In this document: positions 44,253 to 54,060 of the stretch, one piece after another
Position numbering within the stretch: the stretch's first letter is position 1
Layout of the letters: each line of letters begins with the position of its first letter
DNA from: Allopusillimonas ginsengisoli
GTDB lineage: Bacteria > Pseudomonadota > Gammaproteobacteria > Burkholderiales > Burkholderiaceae_B
Direction of reading: 5' to 3'
Length of the DNA stretch: 64,000 bases
Assembly: GCF_004153455.1 (NCBI RefSeq)
Contig: NZ_SDQE01000008.1
Location: 1 to 64,000, forward strand
The notes under the pieces: generated by a model
Database searches by the model: none
What the model was told of the DNA's origin: nothing
The model's input: the letters and a program-made list of their open reading frames with translations, nothing else
Program-made: the position numbers and the translations under genes

Positions 44253-44465
44253 ATGAGCAGCGCTCCCACAACTGCCGTACCCAAAGACGAAACCATCTAC
44301 GTCGAGGCCAAGGACTTGCCTCTGTACTGCCCTGGGCCCAAGGCCCCGCTCTGGAGCATGCACCCGCGTGTCTATATCGAGATCGTCCAAACGGGAAAAA
44401 CGCTCTGCCCCTATTGCGGCGCCGCCTATCAGCTCAAAGAAGGCGAGAAGATCCTCGGACACTAA
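44253..44465 (+). CDS. Small CHCC-type zinc-finger protein
   Basis: 70 residues with the zinc ligands Cys 26, His 37, Cys 52 and Cys 55 (LYCPGPKAPLWSMHPRVYIEI and TLCPYCGAAYQL). This matches the Ndufs6-like zf-CHCC domain found in small betaproteobacterial proteins downstream of ilvE. AGGATTGACC precedes the ATG. The role is unknown. Confidence 0.9.
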   Translation: MSSAPTTAVPKDETIYVEAKDLPLYCPGPKAPLWSMHPRVYIEIVQTGKTLCPYCGAAYQLKEGEKILGH

Positions 44466-44525
44466 GCTGCCTCGATGTGTGCCGGCAGGCATGCGCGCCC
44501 CTCCCTCTTAACTCTGGTTCCGCCT

Positions 44526-44948
44526 ATGTTCACAACGCCACAAGAGGCCGAGCAGGTCTTTTACGATGCCCTCAGGCTCGCCAACCTGGGCATGATGATG
44601 AGCGTCTGGGCCGACGAAGACGACATCGTCTGCATACATCCGGGAGGAATGCGCACGGTGGGACACAACGCCATGCAAAGCGCCTGGCAGCAGATATTCG
44701 CCAATGGCCCCGTCTCCATCGTGCCACTCAGGCCCATGATCATGACCGGTGTCATGACGTCGGTGCATGTGCTGCTTGAGCAGATCACCGTCAACACGCC
44801 GCAAGGCGAGCGCACCGCGCACTGCTACACCACCAATGTTTTTCAAAAAGGGCCGGCAGGCTGGAGAATGGTGTTGCACCATGCCTCGCACGCGCCTCGG
44901 GAAGCGGGTCTGTTTGATCTGCAGGATTTCCCGGATACCCTGCACTGA
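44526..44948 (+). CDS. NTF2/SnoaL-like protein of unknown substrate
   Basis: 140 residues from ATG 44526. TTPQEAEQVFYDALRLANLGMMMSVWADEDDIVCIHPGG followed by alternating strands (MTSVHVLLEQITV, TAHCYTTNVFQKGPAGWRMVLHHAS) is the cone-shaped NTF2-like fold (DUF4440/SnoaL-like type). No catalytic residues stand out. It lies two bases upstream of yheT. Confidence 0.86.
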   Translation: MFTTPQEAEQVFYDALRLANLGMMMSVWADEDDIVCIHPGGMRTVGHNAMQSAWQQIFANGPVSIVPLRPMIMTGVMTSVHVLLEQITVNTPQGERTAHCYTTNVFQKGPAGWRMVLHHASHAPREAGLFDLQDFPDTLH

Positions 44949-44950
44949 AG

Positions 44951-46051
44951 GTGGCCGTGACAGCACAGATAGACACCAGCTCCTGTCCCTGCCCCGCCTG
45001 GTTGCCCGGCAGCCACCTGCAAACACTGTATGGCGCGTTGGTCGCCCGCTACCATCACATTGCCTTTGTGCGTGAGCGCGTCGATACGCCTGACGGCGAT
45101 TTTCTGGACTTCGACTGGACGGCGCCGGGTCTGTTCTCAGATCGGTTGGCCAATGGGCAAATGACCACGCCGGATCCTCGCCTGGCGCATACAGCCGCCA
45201 GGCGCTGGATGCAGCCCGAAGACTGGGCCGACGTCTCAACCGCAGCGGATACGCCCGCGCTCGTCCTGTTCCATGGTCTGGAGGGCAGTAGCCGCAGTCA
45301 CTATGCCCAGGCTATTGCTCAGCATTTTCGCGCGCGCGGATGGATCGTGGTCATCGCTCACTTTCGCAGTTGCTCGGGCTTTCCCAACCGCATGGCGCGC
45401 GCCTATTATTCAGGTGATTCCGAAGACATCGCCTTCATGCTGGAAGTGGTGCGACAGCGCGCGCCCCTCGCCCGCTGGCACGCTGTGGGCGTATCCATGG
45501 GCGGCAATGCCATGCTCAAGCATTTCGGTGAACTCGGCGCTACAGCACAGACACAGGTCGAGGCCGTTGCCGCGATATCCGTGCCGCTCGACCTCGCCGT
45601 CTGCGGCAGGCACCTTTCCGAAACCTGGCTCGGAAAATCCCTGTACTCCCGGTATTTCCTGCGTACCATGAAGGTCAAAATCCAGGAGAAAGCCAAACGT
45701 TTTCCGGGCAATATCGACGCGTTGCGGTTATCCCAGGCACGCACGCTGCGCGAGTTCGACGACACCTACACCGCGCCCATGCATGGCTACAAAAACGCGC
45801 TGGATTACTGGACCCGGGCAGCCTGCAAACCACTGCTTGGCAATATCGCCGTGCCGACACTGCTGCTCAATGCCAGGAATGACCCCTTTGTGCCTGAAGC
45901 GTCGCTGCCAAGTTCGGGCGAATGTTCATCCAGCGTGCTGCTGCACCAGCCGGCCGAAGGTGGGCATGCGGGCTTTGTAACGGGAGGGTTTCCAGGCAAC
46001 CTGGGCTGGCTGCCCAACCGGCTGGCCCGATTCTTCGAGCTGCGAAGCTAG
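44951..46051 (+). CDS. YheT-family alpha/beta hydrolase
   Basis: 366 residues; the start is GTG 44951, directly after the NTF2-like stop. Family features are CPAWLPGSHLQTLYGALVARYHHI, LVLFHGLEGSSRSHYAQAIAQ (oxyanion loop), WHAVGVSMGGNAMLKHFGE with nucleophile Ser in GVSMGGN, and the C-terminal His in GGHAGFV. YheT-type enzymes are esterases of uncertain physiological role. Confidence 0.9.
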   Translation: MAVTAQIDTSSCPCPAWLPGSHLQTLYGALVARYHHIAFVRERVDTPDGDFLDFDWTAPGLFSDRLANGQMTTPDPRLAHTAARRWMQPEDWADVSTAADTPALVLFHGLEGSSRSHYAQAIAQHFRARGWIVVIAHFRSCSGFPNRMARAYYSGDSEDIAFMLEVVRQRAPLARWHAVGVSMGGNAMLKHFGELGATAQTQVEAVAAISVPLDLAVCGRHLSETWLGKSLYSRYFLRTMKVKIQEKAKRFPGNIDALRLSQARTLREFDDTYTAPMHGYKNALDYWTRAACKPLLGNIAVPTLLLNARNDPFVPEASLPSSGECSSSVLLHQPAEGGHAGFVTGGFPGNLGWLPNRLARFFELRS

Positions 46052-46125
46052 CCACATGCTGCCTCCTGCCGTCAAACCTCGGGCTTCAAGGCAGCCCAAG
46101 GCTCTGACGCTTATTCAGTGCAAAC

Positions 46126-47637
46126 TCAGGACTTGAAGCGTTCCAGTAACTGCCTGTCCGACTCCAGGCGCTCCTTGAGCGTACGGATCTGCACGTCCAG
46201 CTCAGACTGAACGTAAAAGTCGCTGGTCATGCCCCTGGCCTGCCTGAGTTGCTCCACCGCGGTAGGCAGCGCGCCCGTCATTTCGTAGTAGGTTGCCATG
46301 CTGCGGCGGGCCGCCACCTGTTGGCCCAGACGTTCCTGCCCTTGTGCCTTGAGCCGATGCACCGCGGCCAAATCCGGCCACTTTCGGGCGAGCTGGGCAA
46401 GAAACTCCACAGCCTGTTTGTCTTGCCCGGTTTTTTGCATGGCGTTTACCCGTGCCAGGGCCACCCCCTGGCTTTCCGGCCATTTTTTCCACGCGGCGTC
46501 GGCCTGCAACTGTGCCTGTGAAGCATTACCGCCGGCCAGTGCCAGATCGATGTCCAGGCTTGCGATTTCAGGTGAGTCGTGACCACCCTCTCTTGCCTTG
46601 GCCAGGGCGCTCTGGGTGGCAGCCAAATCACGCTTTGTCCAGGCCGCGTACGCCATGCCATACCAGGCAGCCGAACGCGCCACTCCCGTGTGACGCTGTG
46701 CCTCGAGCGCCAGCGCGTCGTGGGCATTGCGCTGTGCCTGTCCATCACGCGCCTGCATGACACGCAACTTGGCACGTACATACCAGTAGGAATCGGAATC
46801 ACGACGACTGACGGCCGGCACCTCTGACAAGCGTGACTGGATATCGGACATTCGTTGTATCGATAGCGGGTGGGTACTGCTGTATGCACCGCCGCCACGC
46901 CCTTCGTTCAAGCGCGAAGCGTTACCCAGCCGCTGAAACATCTCGGCCATGCCACGCGGATCGTAGCCGGCCTTGCGCAACATTTCGAGGCCGATACGGT
47001 CGGCCTCCTGCTCGGCTTGCCTGGAGAACCCCAACTGTTGATCGACGGCCGCCGCCTGGCCGAAGGCTGCCACACCCATTGCCAGATCGCCGCTGCCCGA
47101 CAGCGCCGCGAGCAAGGCGCCCGCCAGCGCGGCCAGCATTACGTGGCTGCTGCGCGATTGCTGTGTCATGCCGCGCGCGATATGCCGCTGCGCAACGTGT
47201 GCGATTTCGTGGGCCATGACAGAAGCCAGTTCCGACTCGTTGCCCGACGTCACCACCAAGCCGCTGTGAATACCGATGTACCCACCCGGCAGCGCAAACG
47301 CGTTGACCTGCGAATCGCGTATGGCGAACACGGCGATGTGCTCGACACCACCACCCGGCGCGTGCGAAGCCAGCTTGCGGCCCATGCCCGTGAGGTACTG
47401 GTTGATATCGGGATCCGCGATGTAGCTGGGGTCGTGGCGACCCTGCTCCATGATGGCATCGCCCAGCGTACGCTCCAACTCGGGGGAAAGCTCGGCCGAC
47501 GAAGCTGGCCCCATGCTGGGGATACCCACGGGCTGCGCGGTCGTGCCCAGGGGCGCGCCGGCTATCATCAGCCCCGCAAGCGACGCGCACAGCAGTCTGG
47601 TGAGGGGGTGTCTGTAAAAAACGGTGCGTCCAATCAT
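46126..47637 (-). CDS. bepA: M48 metalloprotease, BepA/YfgC-like
   Basis: 503 residues with a signal peptide (about 1-35, ending TTAQPV). The zinc motif HEIAH is at 143-147, with the third ligand in QEADRIGLEML (about 208). A C-terminal TPR region from about 330 (AWTKRDLAATQSALAKAREGGHDS onwards) matches BepA, the periplasmic protease and chaperone for outer-membrane proteins such as LptD. Full-length. There is no obvious operon partner. Confidence 0.92.
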   Translation of the reverse strand: MIGRTVFYRHPLTRLLCASLAGLMIAGAPLGTTAQPVGIPSMGPASSAELSPELERTLGDAIMEQGRHDPSYIADPDINQYLTGMGRKLASHAPGGGVEHIAVFAIRDSQVNAFALPGGYIGIHSGLVVTSGNESELASVMAHEIAHVAQRHIARGMTQQSRSSHVMLAALAGALLAALSGSGDLAMGVAAFGQAAAVDQQLGFSRQAEQEADRIGLEMLRKAGYDPRGMAEMFQRLGNASRLNEGRGGGAYSSTHPLSIQRMSDIQSRLSEVPAVSRRDSDSYWYVRAKLRVMQARDGQAQRNAHDALALEAQRHTGVARSAAWYGMAYAAWTKRDLAATQSALAKAREGGHDSPEIASLDIDLALAGGNASQAQLQADAAWKKWPESQGVALARVNAMQKTGQDKQAVEFLAQLARKWPDLAAVHRLKAQGQERLGQQVAARRSMATYYEMTGALPTAVEQLRQARGMTSDFYVQSELDVQIRTLKERLESDRQLLERFKS

Positions 47638-47666
47638 GGGCGTAGCCTGTTTCCGTGGCGCACTGG

Positions 47667-48530
47667 TCAGGATACCGGCGCTACCGTTGGCGCCGATTTT
47701 CGGCGACGGTCCTGTTTGTTGGGCAAGCGATTTTTACCGGACAGCCGCATCAGCGTCGCCAGCGCAAACAGCAGGCCGAAGACTTCGACAAACCCTGCCA
47801 ATACCCACATCGTCAGGCCGCCTATAGCCTGATCGGTGACAGCGGTCATGCCGGGAATCGCGCGGCCGCAGAGGTCGAATATGGGATAAAGATCGTACTC
47901 GGTAAAGGTAATGACAGCACCGACGATCATCTGCGGCACCATGGTGATGATGGGCGAGATCACGCGCCCGCCGGGCGAAAGCGCCGCGGGCGGGCTCGGG
48001 CGGCGATCGAGAATGAGGTTCCAGTATAAAAATCCGCTGATCACAACAGACCAGTTCATGAACCGATACAAACGCCAGTCGAGCATGGAGTAAAACTGCA
48101 CCGTTGGGAGCAGAAATCCCAGCACCAGCACGACAAACAGGAAAGGCACCAGGAAACGGTTGGTCAGCACGGCTTCCGTGATGCGCCCCGCCCGGCTGAC
48201 GCGAAAGTCTCTCAGACGCAGGCGCCAGGACATGGGCATCCCGGCGCGCAGGACCTGGCCCGGATAAGCACCCATGATGAGCAATGGCCCCAGATGGTGC
48301 AGGATAAGATGCTGCACCCTGTGGATGAAGAACATGCGCTCTGCGTAGTAATCGAGGTGCGTGTGCAGCGAGAGATACAAAATGACAACGCCTGCCCAGA
48401 AAAACGCCTGGCGCACCTTGCCCACCCGATGGACTCGCGTGCCCCGCACAAAAAGACAGATGCCGATAAAAAAGAACAGCACCAGTGTCGGGGAGGGCTC
48501 CCAGGGCCGGAGCCAGTCGAGTAAATCCAT
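47667..48530 (-). CDS. CtaG-type cytochrome c oxidase assembly protein (caa3_CtaG)
   Basis: 287 residues with about seven transmembrane helices. Conserved HTHLDYYAERMFFIHRVQHLILHHLGPLLIMGAYPG and FWNLILDRRPSPP are characteristic of the caa3_CtaG/DUF1404-type membrane family implicated in copper delivery or oxidase assembly. No oxidase genes are adjacent. The name is by family; function is inferred. Confidence 0.88.
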   Translation of the reverse strand: MDLLDWLRPWEPSPTLVLFFFIGICLFVRGTRVHRVGKVRQAFFWAGVVILYLSLHTHLDYYAERMFFIHRVQHLILHHLGPLLIMGAYPGQVLRAGMPMSWRLRLRDFRVSRAGRITEAVLTNRFLVPFLFVVLVLGFLLPTVQFYSMLDWRLYRFMNWSVVISGFLYWNLILDRRPSPPAALSPGGRVISPIITMVPQMIVGAVITFTEYDLYPIFDLCGRAIPGMTAVTDQAIGGLTMWVLAGFVEVFGLLFALATLMRLSGKNRLPNKQDRRRKSAPTVAPVS

Positions 48531-48560
48531 GGATACAATCCGCTAGGGCGACAATACCCG

Positions 48561-48896
48561 CTAGTTTAATGCATGCTGACGACGATGCCCCCAATGCACC
48601 TGGTGCACGCCAGGCAAGTCGCGCAATTGTCGGGCCTGGCTCATGAGCACAGCACGCATCTCGGGCGGGCAGGCGACCGTGACACAGGCCCTGGCCATAT
48701 CGTGCTGCTGGGCATTGTCAATGCTCAGGCCCGAGACGCGCAGCCCAGCGGCCTCGAAGTCGAGATAGATCTGTTTGCGCAGGTTGGGTAGCAGATGACG
48801 GGGGCACACGACCGTAAGCCGGGACACCGCATTGGGAACGCGAACTGGCGTTGGGCGCACGCCGGCGCGGCGCAGGAAGAGATCGAAGAAACGCAT
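48561..48896 (-). CDS. Small protein of unknown function, possible ACT-like fold
   Basis: 111 residues from ATG 48896, which follows a G-run serving as ribosome-binding site (an ATG at 48908 is also in frame). The sequence alternates strands and helices: VSRLTVVCPRHLLPNLRKQIYLDFEAAGLRVSGLSID, then ACVTVACPPEMRAVLMSQARQLRDLPGVHQVHWG. The beta-alpha-beta-beta-alpha-beta order resembles ACT or MgtC C-terminal domains. I cannot name a family. It lies 30 bases upstream of the CtaG-type gene. Confidence 0.65.
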   Translation of the reverse strand: MRFFDLFLRRAGVRPTPVRVPNAVSRLTVVCPRHLLPNLRKQIYLDFEAAGLRVSGLSIDNAQQHDMARACVTVACPPEMRAVLMSQARQLRDLPGVHQVHWGHRRQHALN

Positions 48897-49269
48897 ATAA
48901 CCCCCCATTGTTCTGATGCGCCGCTCGCACGCGACGCGTGAACCTGCCATTGACCATGACGGGTTCGGACTATGAATATGGCGGGAGTTTGAATACGGAT
49001 GTATTCAGGAAACTGCCACGCCCTCTGTACTGGCCAGGGGCGCGGCTATGGAAGCTAGGGTGAGCTGCCGTTAAGCGGACGCGCGCCTGGAGATATGAAA
49101 GCCGATGCAAGTTCGACTATTACTATCGCCGGGGTCGGGATTCACCACACAGCTCCTTGATAATGAACACTTTGGCAGTGTAACCCGCGCGCATGCCTGT
49201 GGACAACCCTGAGCGGGGCGCAACCATGTGTCAGGCGTGTCTTTGCGGCATGGCTACAACAACAAAGGC
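48897..49269. other. Gene-free gap
   Basis: About 370 bases with no convincing frame, tRNA or small RNA visible. It should hold the promoter of the minus-strand small gene ending the gap at 48896. The sequence TGTGGACAA at 49198-49206 resembles a DnaA box but has one mismatch and no companions. Confidence 0.5.
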
Positions 49270-49743
49270 CTAGATGACATACCCATCCAGCCAGCCCAGC
49301 GCGGTATATACGTGCATGACGATCAACGCGATGCCGAACATCAGCACCATGGCGCCGACAAATGTGGCAAAAATGGCAGCCAACACGGCATTCCAGCCCG
49401 TTTGGGTCTGCTGTCCGGATCCTGGGTTGTAGCGGGCGTCAAACCAGGCGTCAGGCTTGAGCGCCAGAATGAGCGATTCGATGAAGCCGGCGGTAATAGG
49501 AATGATCAGCACCAGGAAGGGAGGATTGTCCCACCAGACCGGATACAGGTGGGCGATTGCCAGCATCAACACGCCAAACAGCGTGACAGCCCAGGCGCCG
49601 CGCCGGCCCAGGTACCACCAGTGCGCACCGAACAGGCCCAACAGAGAAGCCAGCCAGGCGGCAATCACTTTACTGCGGTGTACACGCCCACCCGCACGCT
49701 CGGCTAGTGTCCGCCCGGATGAGGAAGTGGTAAATTGTTCCAT
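49270..49743 (-). CDS. TM2-domain-like small membrane protein
   Basis: 157 residues from ATG 49743. The segment KVIAAWLASLLGLFGAHWWYLGRRGAWAVTLFGVLMLAIAHLYPVWW is close to the TM2 domain (two helices with a G-x-H-x-x-Y-L-G turn). Two further helices lie at LVLIIPITAGFIESLILAL and VLAAIFATFVGAMVLMFGIALIVMHV. It is inner-membrane, with unknown role, and divergent from the UbiH-type gene. Confidence 0.8.
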   Translation of the reverse strand: MEQFTTSSSGRTLAERAGGRVHRSKVIAAWLASLLGLFGAHWWYLGRRGAWAVTLFGVLMLAIAHLYPVWWDNPPFLVLIIPITAGFIESLILALKPDAWFDARYNPGSGQQTQTGWNAVLAAIFATFVGAMVLMFGIALIVMHVYTALGWLDGYVI

Positions 49744-49850
49744 GAAGACCTCGCGTGGATAAGCCTCGTGCCTGAAGGCCAGTTTCCCCTCGGCAGGCTT
49801 ACAATCCACAACATTGTAGTCGTCAAGCGTGGACCCGCATAAACACCATC

Positions 49851-51047
49851 ATGCCTATGTATGACATTGCCATCAGCGGCGCCGGCCCCGTGGGCAGCGC
49901 CCTGGCGCTCCTTCTGGCGTCGCGGGCGCCGCAACCCGAACGCATTATCCTGCTGGGCAAGGTTGCCTCTGACGACACCGCAGCCAGTTCGCCCCACGAG
50001 GCCGAACCGGTTGCCGACCCGCGTACGCTGGCGCTCAATCACGGCAGCCGCACGCTGCTGGAGCAACTCCAGGCCTGGCCGCGCCACTCCGCCGATATCA
50101 CCAACGTACATGTTTCACAGCGAGGGCGGCTTGGCCGCACACTTATCCGCCATGATGAGCTTGGCGTGCCGAGGCTGGGCAGTGTTGCAGGGTACGACGC
50201 CGTGCTGGCCAGCCTGCACGCGGCGCTGCGACGCAGCGGCGTCACCCTGGCCGAGGCCGCGCAGACAAGCGCCGGGCAGCAACACCAGGCCGCCGGCGCG
50301 GGGACATCGCCGGAGCCTATCGACATCGTGCTCAATGGTGAAGCGCTCAAAAGCACGCTGCTGGTCCGGTCCGATGGCGTGCGACCCAAGGGCATAGAAA
50401 GGCACTACGGACAGCATGCCCTGCTGGTGACGGTGCGTGTATCACGCCCACGCTCTGGATGGGCGTACGAGCGCTTTACCCGTTCCGGCCCCCTCGCCTT
50501 TCTGCCGCATCCGGCCGGCCCCGATATCTACGGTGTGGTGTGGTGCAACCCGCCGCATGAAACCCAGCAATTGCAGTCGCTGCCGGCCGAGCAGTTCGAA
50601 CAGCAGTTGCACGAGGCCTTTGGCGACAGATTGGGCACCATGAGCTGCCAGGGCGAACGCCATGTTTTCCCACTCAGCCTGCACGCCGGCCCCTCCCTGC
50701 TCGGACCCCGCAGCATCGCCATCGGCAACGCAGCGCAAACGCTGCATCCAGTGGCAGGCCAAGGGCTGAATCTGGGCTTGCGCGACGCTGCGCAATTGGC
50801 ATTGGCGCTGACACCCTGGCTGGCGCAACCGAGTACCGACCCCACCGACCTGCTCGCAGATTTTGCCCGCAGACGACGCCCCGATCGCTGGCTCACCGCA
50901 GGCGTCACTGATTTTTTGCCCCGTGTATTTGCCACTGGCAATCCCCTGGTGGAGCATGCGGGCGGCCTGGCCTTACTGGGGCTGGATCTACTGCCTGTAC
51001 TGCGTCTGCCGCTCGCCCGGCACCTGCTCCAGGGACTGCGCAGCTAG
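49851..51047 (+). CDS. UbiH/UbiF/VisC-family FAD-dependent hydroxylase
   Basis: 398 residues. The dinucleotide-binding GxGxxG is in DIAISGAGPVGSALALLLAS (4-23), and the FAD-binding DG/GD motif region appears as IAIGNAAQTLHPVAGQGLNLGLRDAAQLA (about 285-313), where the usual GDAAH is GNAAQ. Family members hydroxylate ubiquinone precursors. The start is ATG 49851 or 49857. It precedes dusB by about 90 bases. The ring position it acts on cannot be told. Confidence 0.88.
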   Translation: MPMYDIAISGAGPVGSALALLLASRAPQPERIILLGKVASDDTAASSPHEAEPVADPRTLALNHGSRTLLEQLQAWPRHSADITNVHVSQRGRLGRTLIRHDELGVPRLGSVAGYDAVLASLHAALRRSGVTLAEAAQTSAGQQHQAAGAGTSPEPIDIVLNGEALKSTLLVRSDGVRPKGIERHYGQHALLVTVRVSRPRSGWAYERFTRSGPLAFLPHPAGPDIYGVVWCNPPHETQQLQSLPAEQFEQQLHEAFGDRLGTMSCQGERHVFPLSLHAGPSLLGPRSIAIGNAAQTLHPVAGQGLNLGLRDAAQLALALTPWLAQPSTDPTDLLADFARRRRPDRWLTAGVTDFLPRVFATGNPLVEHAGGLALLGLDLLPVLRLPLARHLLQGLRS

Positions 51048-51138
51048 CCTGAACCAAACCGCGGTTGCTGGCATGTTCGCAGCGTCCCGCTCACCGCGCT
51101 CGACTCCCCTTGTGAACAACAAGGTTAAAATCCCCTCC

Positions 51139-52146
51139 ATGCGCATCGGCACCTGGTCCTTTTCCAACCCCGTCTTCGTGGCACCCATGGCGGGCGTCAC
51201 CGATCGCCCCTACCGCAAGCTGTGCAAGGCGCTGGGGGCGGGCTACGCTGTGTCCGAAATGGCCGCGAGCAATCCGCGCCTGTGGGATAGCGTCAAGACC
51301 TCGCGCCGACTGAACCACGAAGGCGAAGTCGATCCGATCGCGGTTCAGATTGCAGGATCAGACCCCGACATGATGGCTGAGGCCGCCGTCTTCAATATTG
51401 GCAAAGGCGCGCGCATTATCGACATCAACATGGGGTGCCCGGTCAAAAAAGTTTGTAACGTGGCATCGGGCTCGGCGCTGCTGCGCGATGAACCGCGCGT
51501 GATTGCCATCCTGCAAAGCGTCGTGCGCGCCTGCAAACCGCTGGATGTGCCGGTTACGCTGAAAACACGCACAGGCTGGGACCAGCACTCACGCAACGCG
51601 CTGCGCATCGGCCAGCTGGCGCAGGACATCGGCATCGCCGCGCTCATCCTCCATGGCCGCACGCGTTGCGATCTGTATCAAGGGGAAGCGGAGTACGACA
51701 CCATACGTGATGTAAAGCAGGCACTTGAGATCCCCGTTATTGCCAACGGTGATATAGATAGTCCCGAAAAAGCAAAATTTGTACTAGACTACACTGGCGC
51801 CGATGCAATCATGGTCGGGCGCGCCGCTCAGGGTCGCCCCTGGATTTTCCGCGAGATCAGTCATTACTTGTCCACTGGCGCGCACTTGCCGCCGCCTACT
51901 TATGGCGAGTTGCGAAACTGCCTGCTGGATCATCTCGATGACCATTATCGGTTCTACGGGGAATACACTGGTGTTAGATCCGCACGCAAGCATATAGGCT
52001 GGTATCTGGCCGATATGCCTGGCGCGCAGGATTTTTTGCCCAGCATCAACAAGATAGACAGTACGCAGGATCAAGCCAGCGCTATCGCCCGGTGGTTCGA
52101 CCTGCATGCGCCTGATGAGCCGATAACGGCCAAGGCCCTGCCCTAG
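51139..52146 (+). CDS. dusB: tRNA-dihydrouridine synthase B
   Basis: 335 residues. The FMN-binding TIM barrel opens PVFVAPMAGVTDRPYRKLC. The catalytic Cys 100 is in NMGCPVKKV, and TLKTRTGW and LILHGRTRCDLYQGEAEYDTI follow. It reduces specific uridines in tRNA D-loops. The dusB-fis pair is a conserved operon in proteobacteria and is found intact here (fis 53 bases downstream). The residue after KKV is Cys where many DusB have Asn; this is a minor variant. Confidence 0.95.
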   Translation: MRIGTWSFSNPVFVAPMAGVTDRPYRKLCKALGAGYAVSEMAASNPRLWDSVKTSRRLNHEGEVDPIAVQIAGSDPDMMAEAAVFNIGKGARIIDINMGCPVKKVCNVASGSALLRDEPRVIAILQSVVRACKPLDVPVTLKTRTGWDQHSRNALRIGQLAQDIGIAALILHGRTRCDLYQGEAEYDTIRDVKQALEIPVIANGDIDSPEKAKFVLDYTGADAIMVGRAAQGRPWIFREISHYLSTGAHLPPPTYGELRNCLLDHLDDHYRFYGEYTGVRSARKHIGWYLADMPGAQDFLPSINKIDSTQDQASAIARWFDLHAPDEPITAKALP

Positions 52147-52199
52147 GCGGCAAGGCCAAAACACGAAACACAATACGAATACGTCACCACCCAAGAATC

Positions 52200-52439
52200 A
52201 TGAGCAAACCCAATATTCTGGAACAATCCGTACGCGACCAGCTTGAACGTTATCTGGCTGATCTGGGCGAATCTGAGCCACGCGACATGCTCGCCATGGT
52301 CGTGAACTGCGTCGAGCGACCCGTCTTGCAGATAGCGCTCGAACAATCGGGCGGCAACCAATCCAAAGCTGCCGAAATGCTCGGCATCACACGCAGTACC
52401 TTGCGCAAAAAATTGCAGGCCCACAACCTGCAGCCCTGA
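52200..52439 (+). CDS. fis: Fis-family nucleoid-associated protein
   Basis: 79 residues. The C-terminal helix-turn-helix [24 protein letters not shown] (56-79) is typical. It is shorter than the 98-residue gammaproteobacterial Fis, as is usual in betaproteobacteria. It bends DNA and affects growth-phase regulation. It lies between dusB and purH, and the operon probably continues to ruvC and ruvA. Confidence 0.96.
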   Translation: MSKPNILEQSVRDQLERYLADLGESEPRDMLAMVVNCVERPVLQIALEQSGGNQSKAAEMLGITRSTLRKKLQAHNLQP

Positions 52440-52467
52440 CTCCTCTTTAAACTCCCTAACCTTATCC

Positions 52468-54060
52468 ATGAAAATCAAGACAGCACTGCTTTCGGTTTCT
52501 GACAAAACCGGTATCGTCGAGTTCGCCCAGGCCCTGGCCCACCGTGGCGTACGCCTACTATCCACCGGCGGTACCGCCAGGCTGCTGGCCCAATCGGGTC
52601 TTGATGTCACCGAAGTGGCGAACCACACCGGGTCGCCAGAAATCCTGGACGGCCGGGTCAAGACCTTGCACCCCAAGATTCATGGCGGCCTGCTTGCGCG
52701 TCGGGACAGCACCGAGCACATGCAGACATTGACCGAACACGGCATCGATCCCATTGATCTGCTGGTCGTCAATCTTTACCCTTTCCGCGAAACGATCGCC
52801 AAGGTCGATTGCAGCTTTGCGGACGCTGTCGAGAACATTGATATTGGCGGGCCCGCCATGTTGCGCGCGGCCGCAAAGAACCACGGCACCAGCGAAGGCG
52901 GCGTTGCCGTCGTGATAGATCCCGCGGACTATGCACGCGTGCTGGCTGACATGGATAGTCCGGCAGGACAGCCCTCTTACGCGCTGCGCCTGGAACTCGC
53001 CGCCAAGACCTACGCCCATACAGCAGCCTATGATGGCGCAATTGCGGCCTATCTCACCAGCCTGGCCACGGCTGAACCGGCCCAGGACCAAACGCCGGAG
53101 CGCGACACCTGGCCGCGCGTGCTGACCATGCAGGTCAAGCAACAGCAGGTGCTGCGCTATGGCGAGAACCCACATCAGGGCGCCGCCTTTTACGTTGATC
53201 AACCCGTGCGGCCTGGCCTGTTGGGCAGCTATCGACAATTGCAGGGCAAGGAGCTTTCCTACAACAACATTGCCGATGCGGACGCCGCCTGGGAGTGCGT
53301 ACGCAGCTTCCAGGAAACCGCCTGCGTCATCGTCAAGCATGCGAATCCCTGCGGCGTGGCCGTCGCGGACAGTGCGCTGCACGCCTACGAGCAGGCGTTC
53401 AAGACCGACCCCACGTCCGCGTTCGGCGGCATCATTGCCTTCAACCGTCCGGTCGACGAAGCCACCGCGCAGGCGGTCAGCAGGCAGTTTGTCGAAGTGC
53501 TTCTGGCACCGGGCTATTCGTCCGAGGCGCTGGCCGTTTTTGCTGCGAAGAAGAACGTGCGTGTGCTTGAAATTCCCCAGGGCGACGCGCAGAATCTGTT
53601 CGACATCAAACGCGTGGGCGGCGGCTGGCTTGTTCAGGATCCAGATGGCCTGCATGTGGCTGAGAACGAATTCAAAGTGGTGACCAAACTTGCGCCTACC
53701 GAACAGCAGATGCTGGATTTGCGCTTCGCCTGGAAAGTAGCCAAGTACGTCAAATCCAACGCGATTGTGTTTGTCGGCAACGGGATGACGCTTGGCGTCG
53801 GCGCAGGCCAGATGAGCCGGATAGACTCCGCGCGCATCGCATCGATCAAGGCGGACAACGCCGGTCTGACACTGGCGGGCTCCGCAGTGGCATCCGATGC
53901 ATTCTTCCCATTCCGCGACGGCCTCGATGTTGTTGTCGCGGCCGGCGCGAACTGTGTCATCCAGCCTGGTGGCAGCATACGCGATGACGAAGTCATCGCG
54001 GCCGCGGATGAGCATGGCATTGCCATGGTCTTCACCGGCATGCGCCACTTCCGTCACTGA
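52468..54060 (+). CDS. purH: Bifunctional AICAR transformylase/IMP cyclohydrolase
   Basis: 530 residues, full length. The N-terminal IMP cyclohydrolase domain ([32 protein letters not shown]) is followed by the AICAR transformylase domain ([49 protein letters not shown]). It does the last two steps of IMP synthesis. Its stop overlaps the ruvC start by one base (TGATG), so ruvC is translationally coupled. Confidence 0.98.
   Translation: MKIKTALLSVSDKTGIVEFAQALAHRGVRLLSTGGTARLLAQSGLDVTEVANHTGSPEILDGRVKTLHPKIHGGLLARRDSTEHMQTLTEHGIDPIDLLVVNLYPFRETIAKVDCSFADAVENIDIGGPAMLRAAAKNHGTSEGGVAVVIDPADYARVLADMDSPAGQPSYALRLELAAKTYAHTAAYDGAIAAYLTSLATAEPAQDQTPERDTWPRVLTMQVKQQQVLRYGENPHQGAAFYVDQPVRPGLLGSYRQLQGKELSYNNIADADAAWECVRSFQETACVIVKHANPCGVAVADSALHAYEQAFKTDPTSAFGGIIAFNRPVDEATAQAVSRQFVEVLLAPGYSSEALAVFAAKKNVRVLEIPQGDAQNLFDIKRVGGGWLVQDPDGLHVAENEFKVVTKLAPTEQQMLDLRFAWKVAKYVKSNAIVFVGNGMTLGVGAGQMSRIDSARIASIKADNAGLTLAGSAVASDAFFPFRDGLDVVVAAGANCVIQPGGSIRDDEVIAAADEHGIAMVFTGMRHFRH

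Noticed and set aside
49198-49206. DnaA-box-like TGTGGACAA, possible origin element
   Set aside because: One mismatch to the consensus, no cluster of boxes, and no dnaA, dnaN or AT-rich region nearby.
52558-54057. About 500-codon frame antisense to purH
   Set aside because: purH motifs are unambiguous on the plus strand. The antisense reading has an Arg/Gly-rich composition typical of shadow frames.
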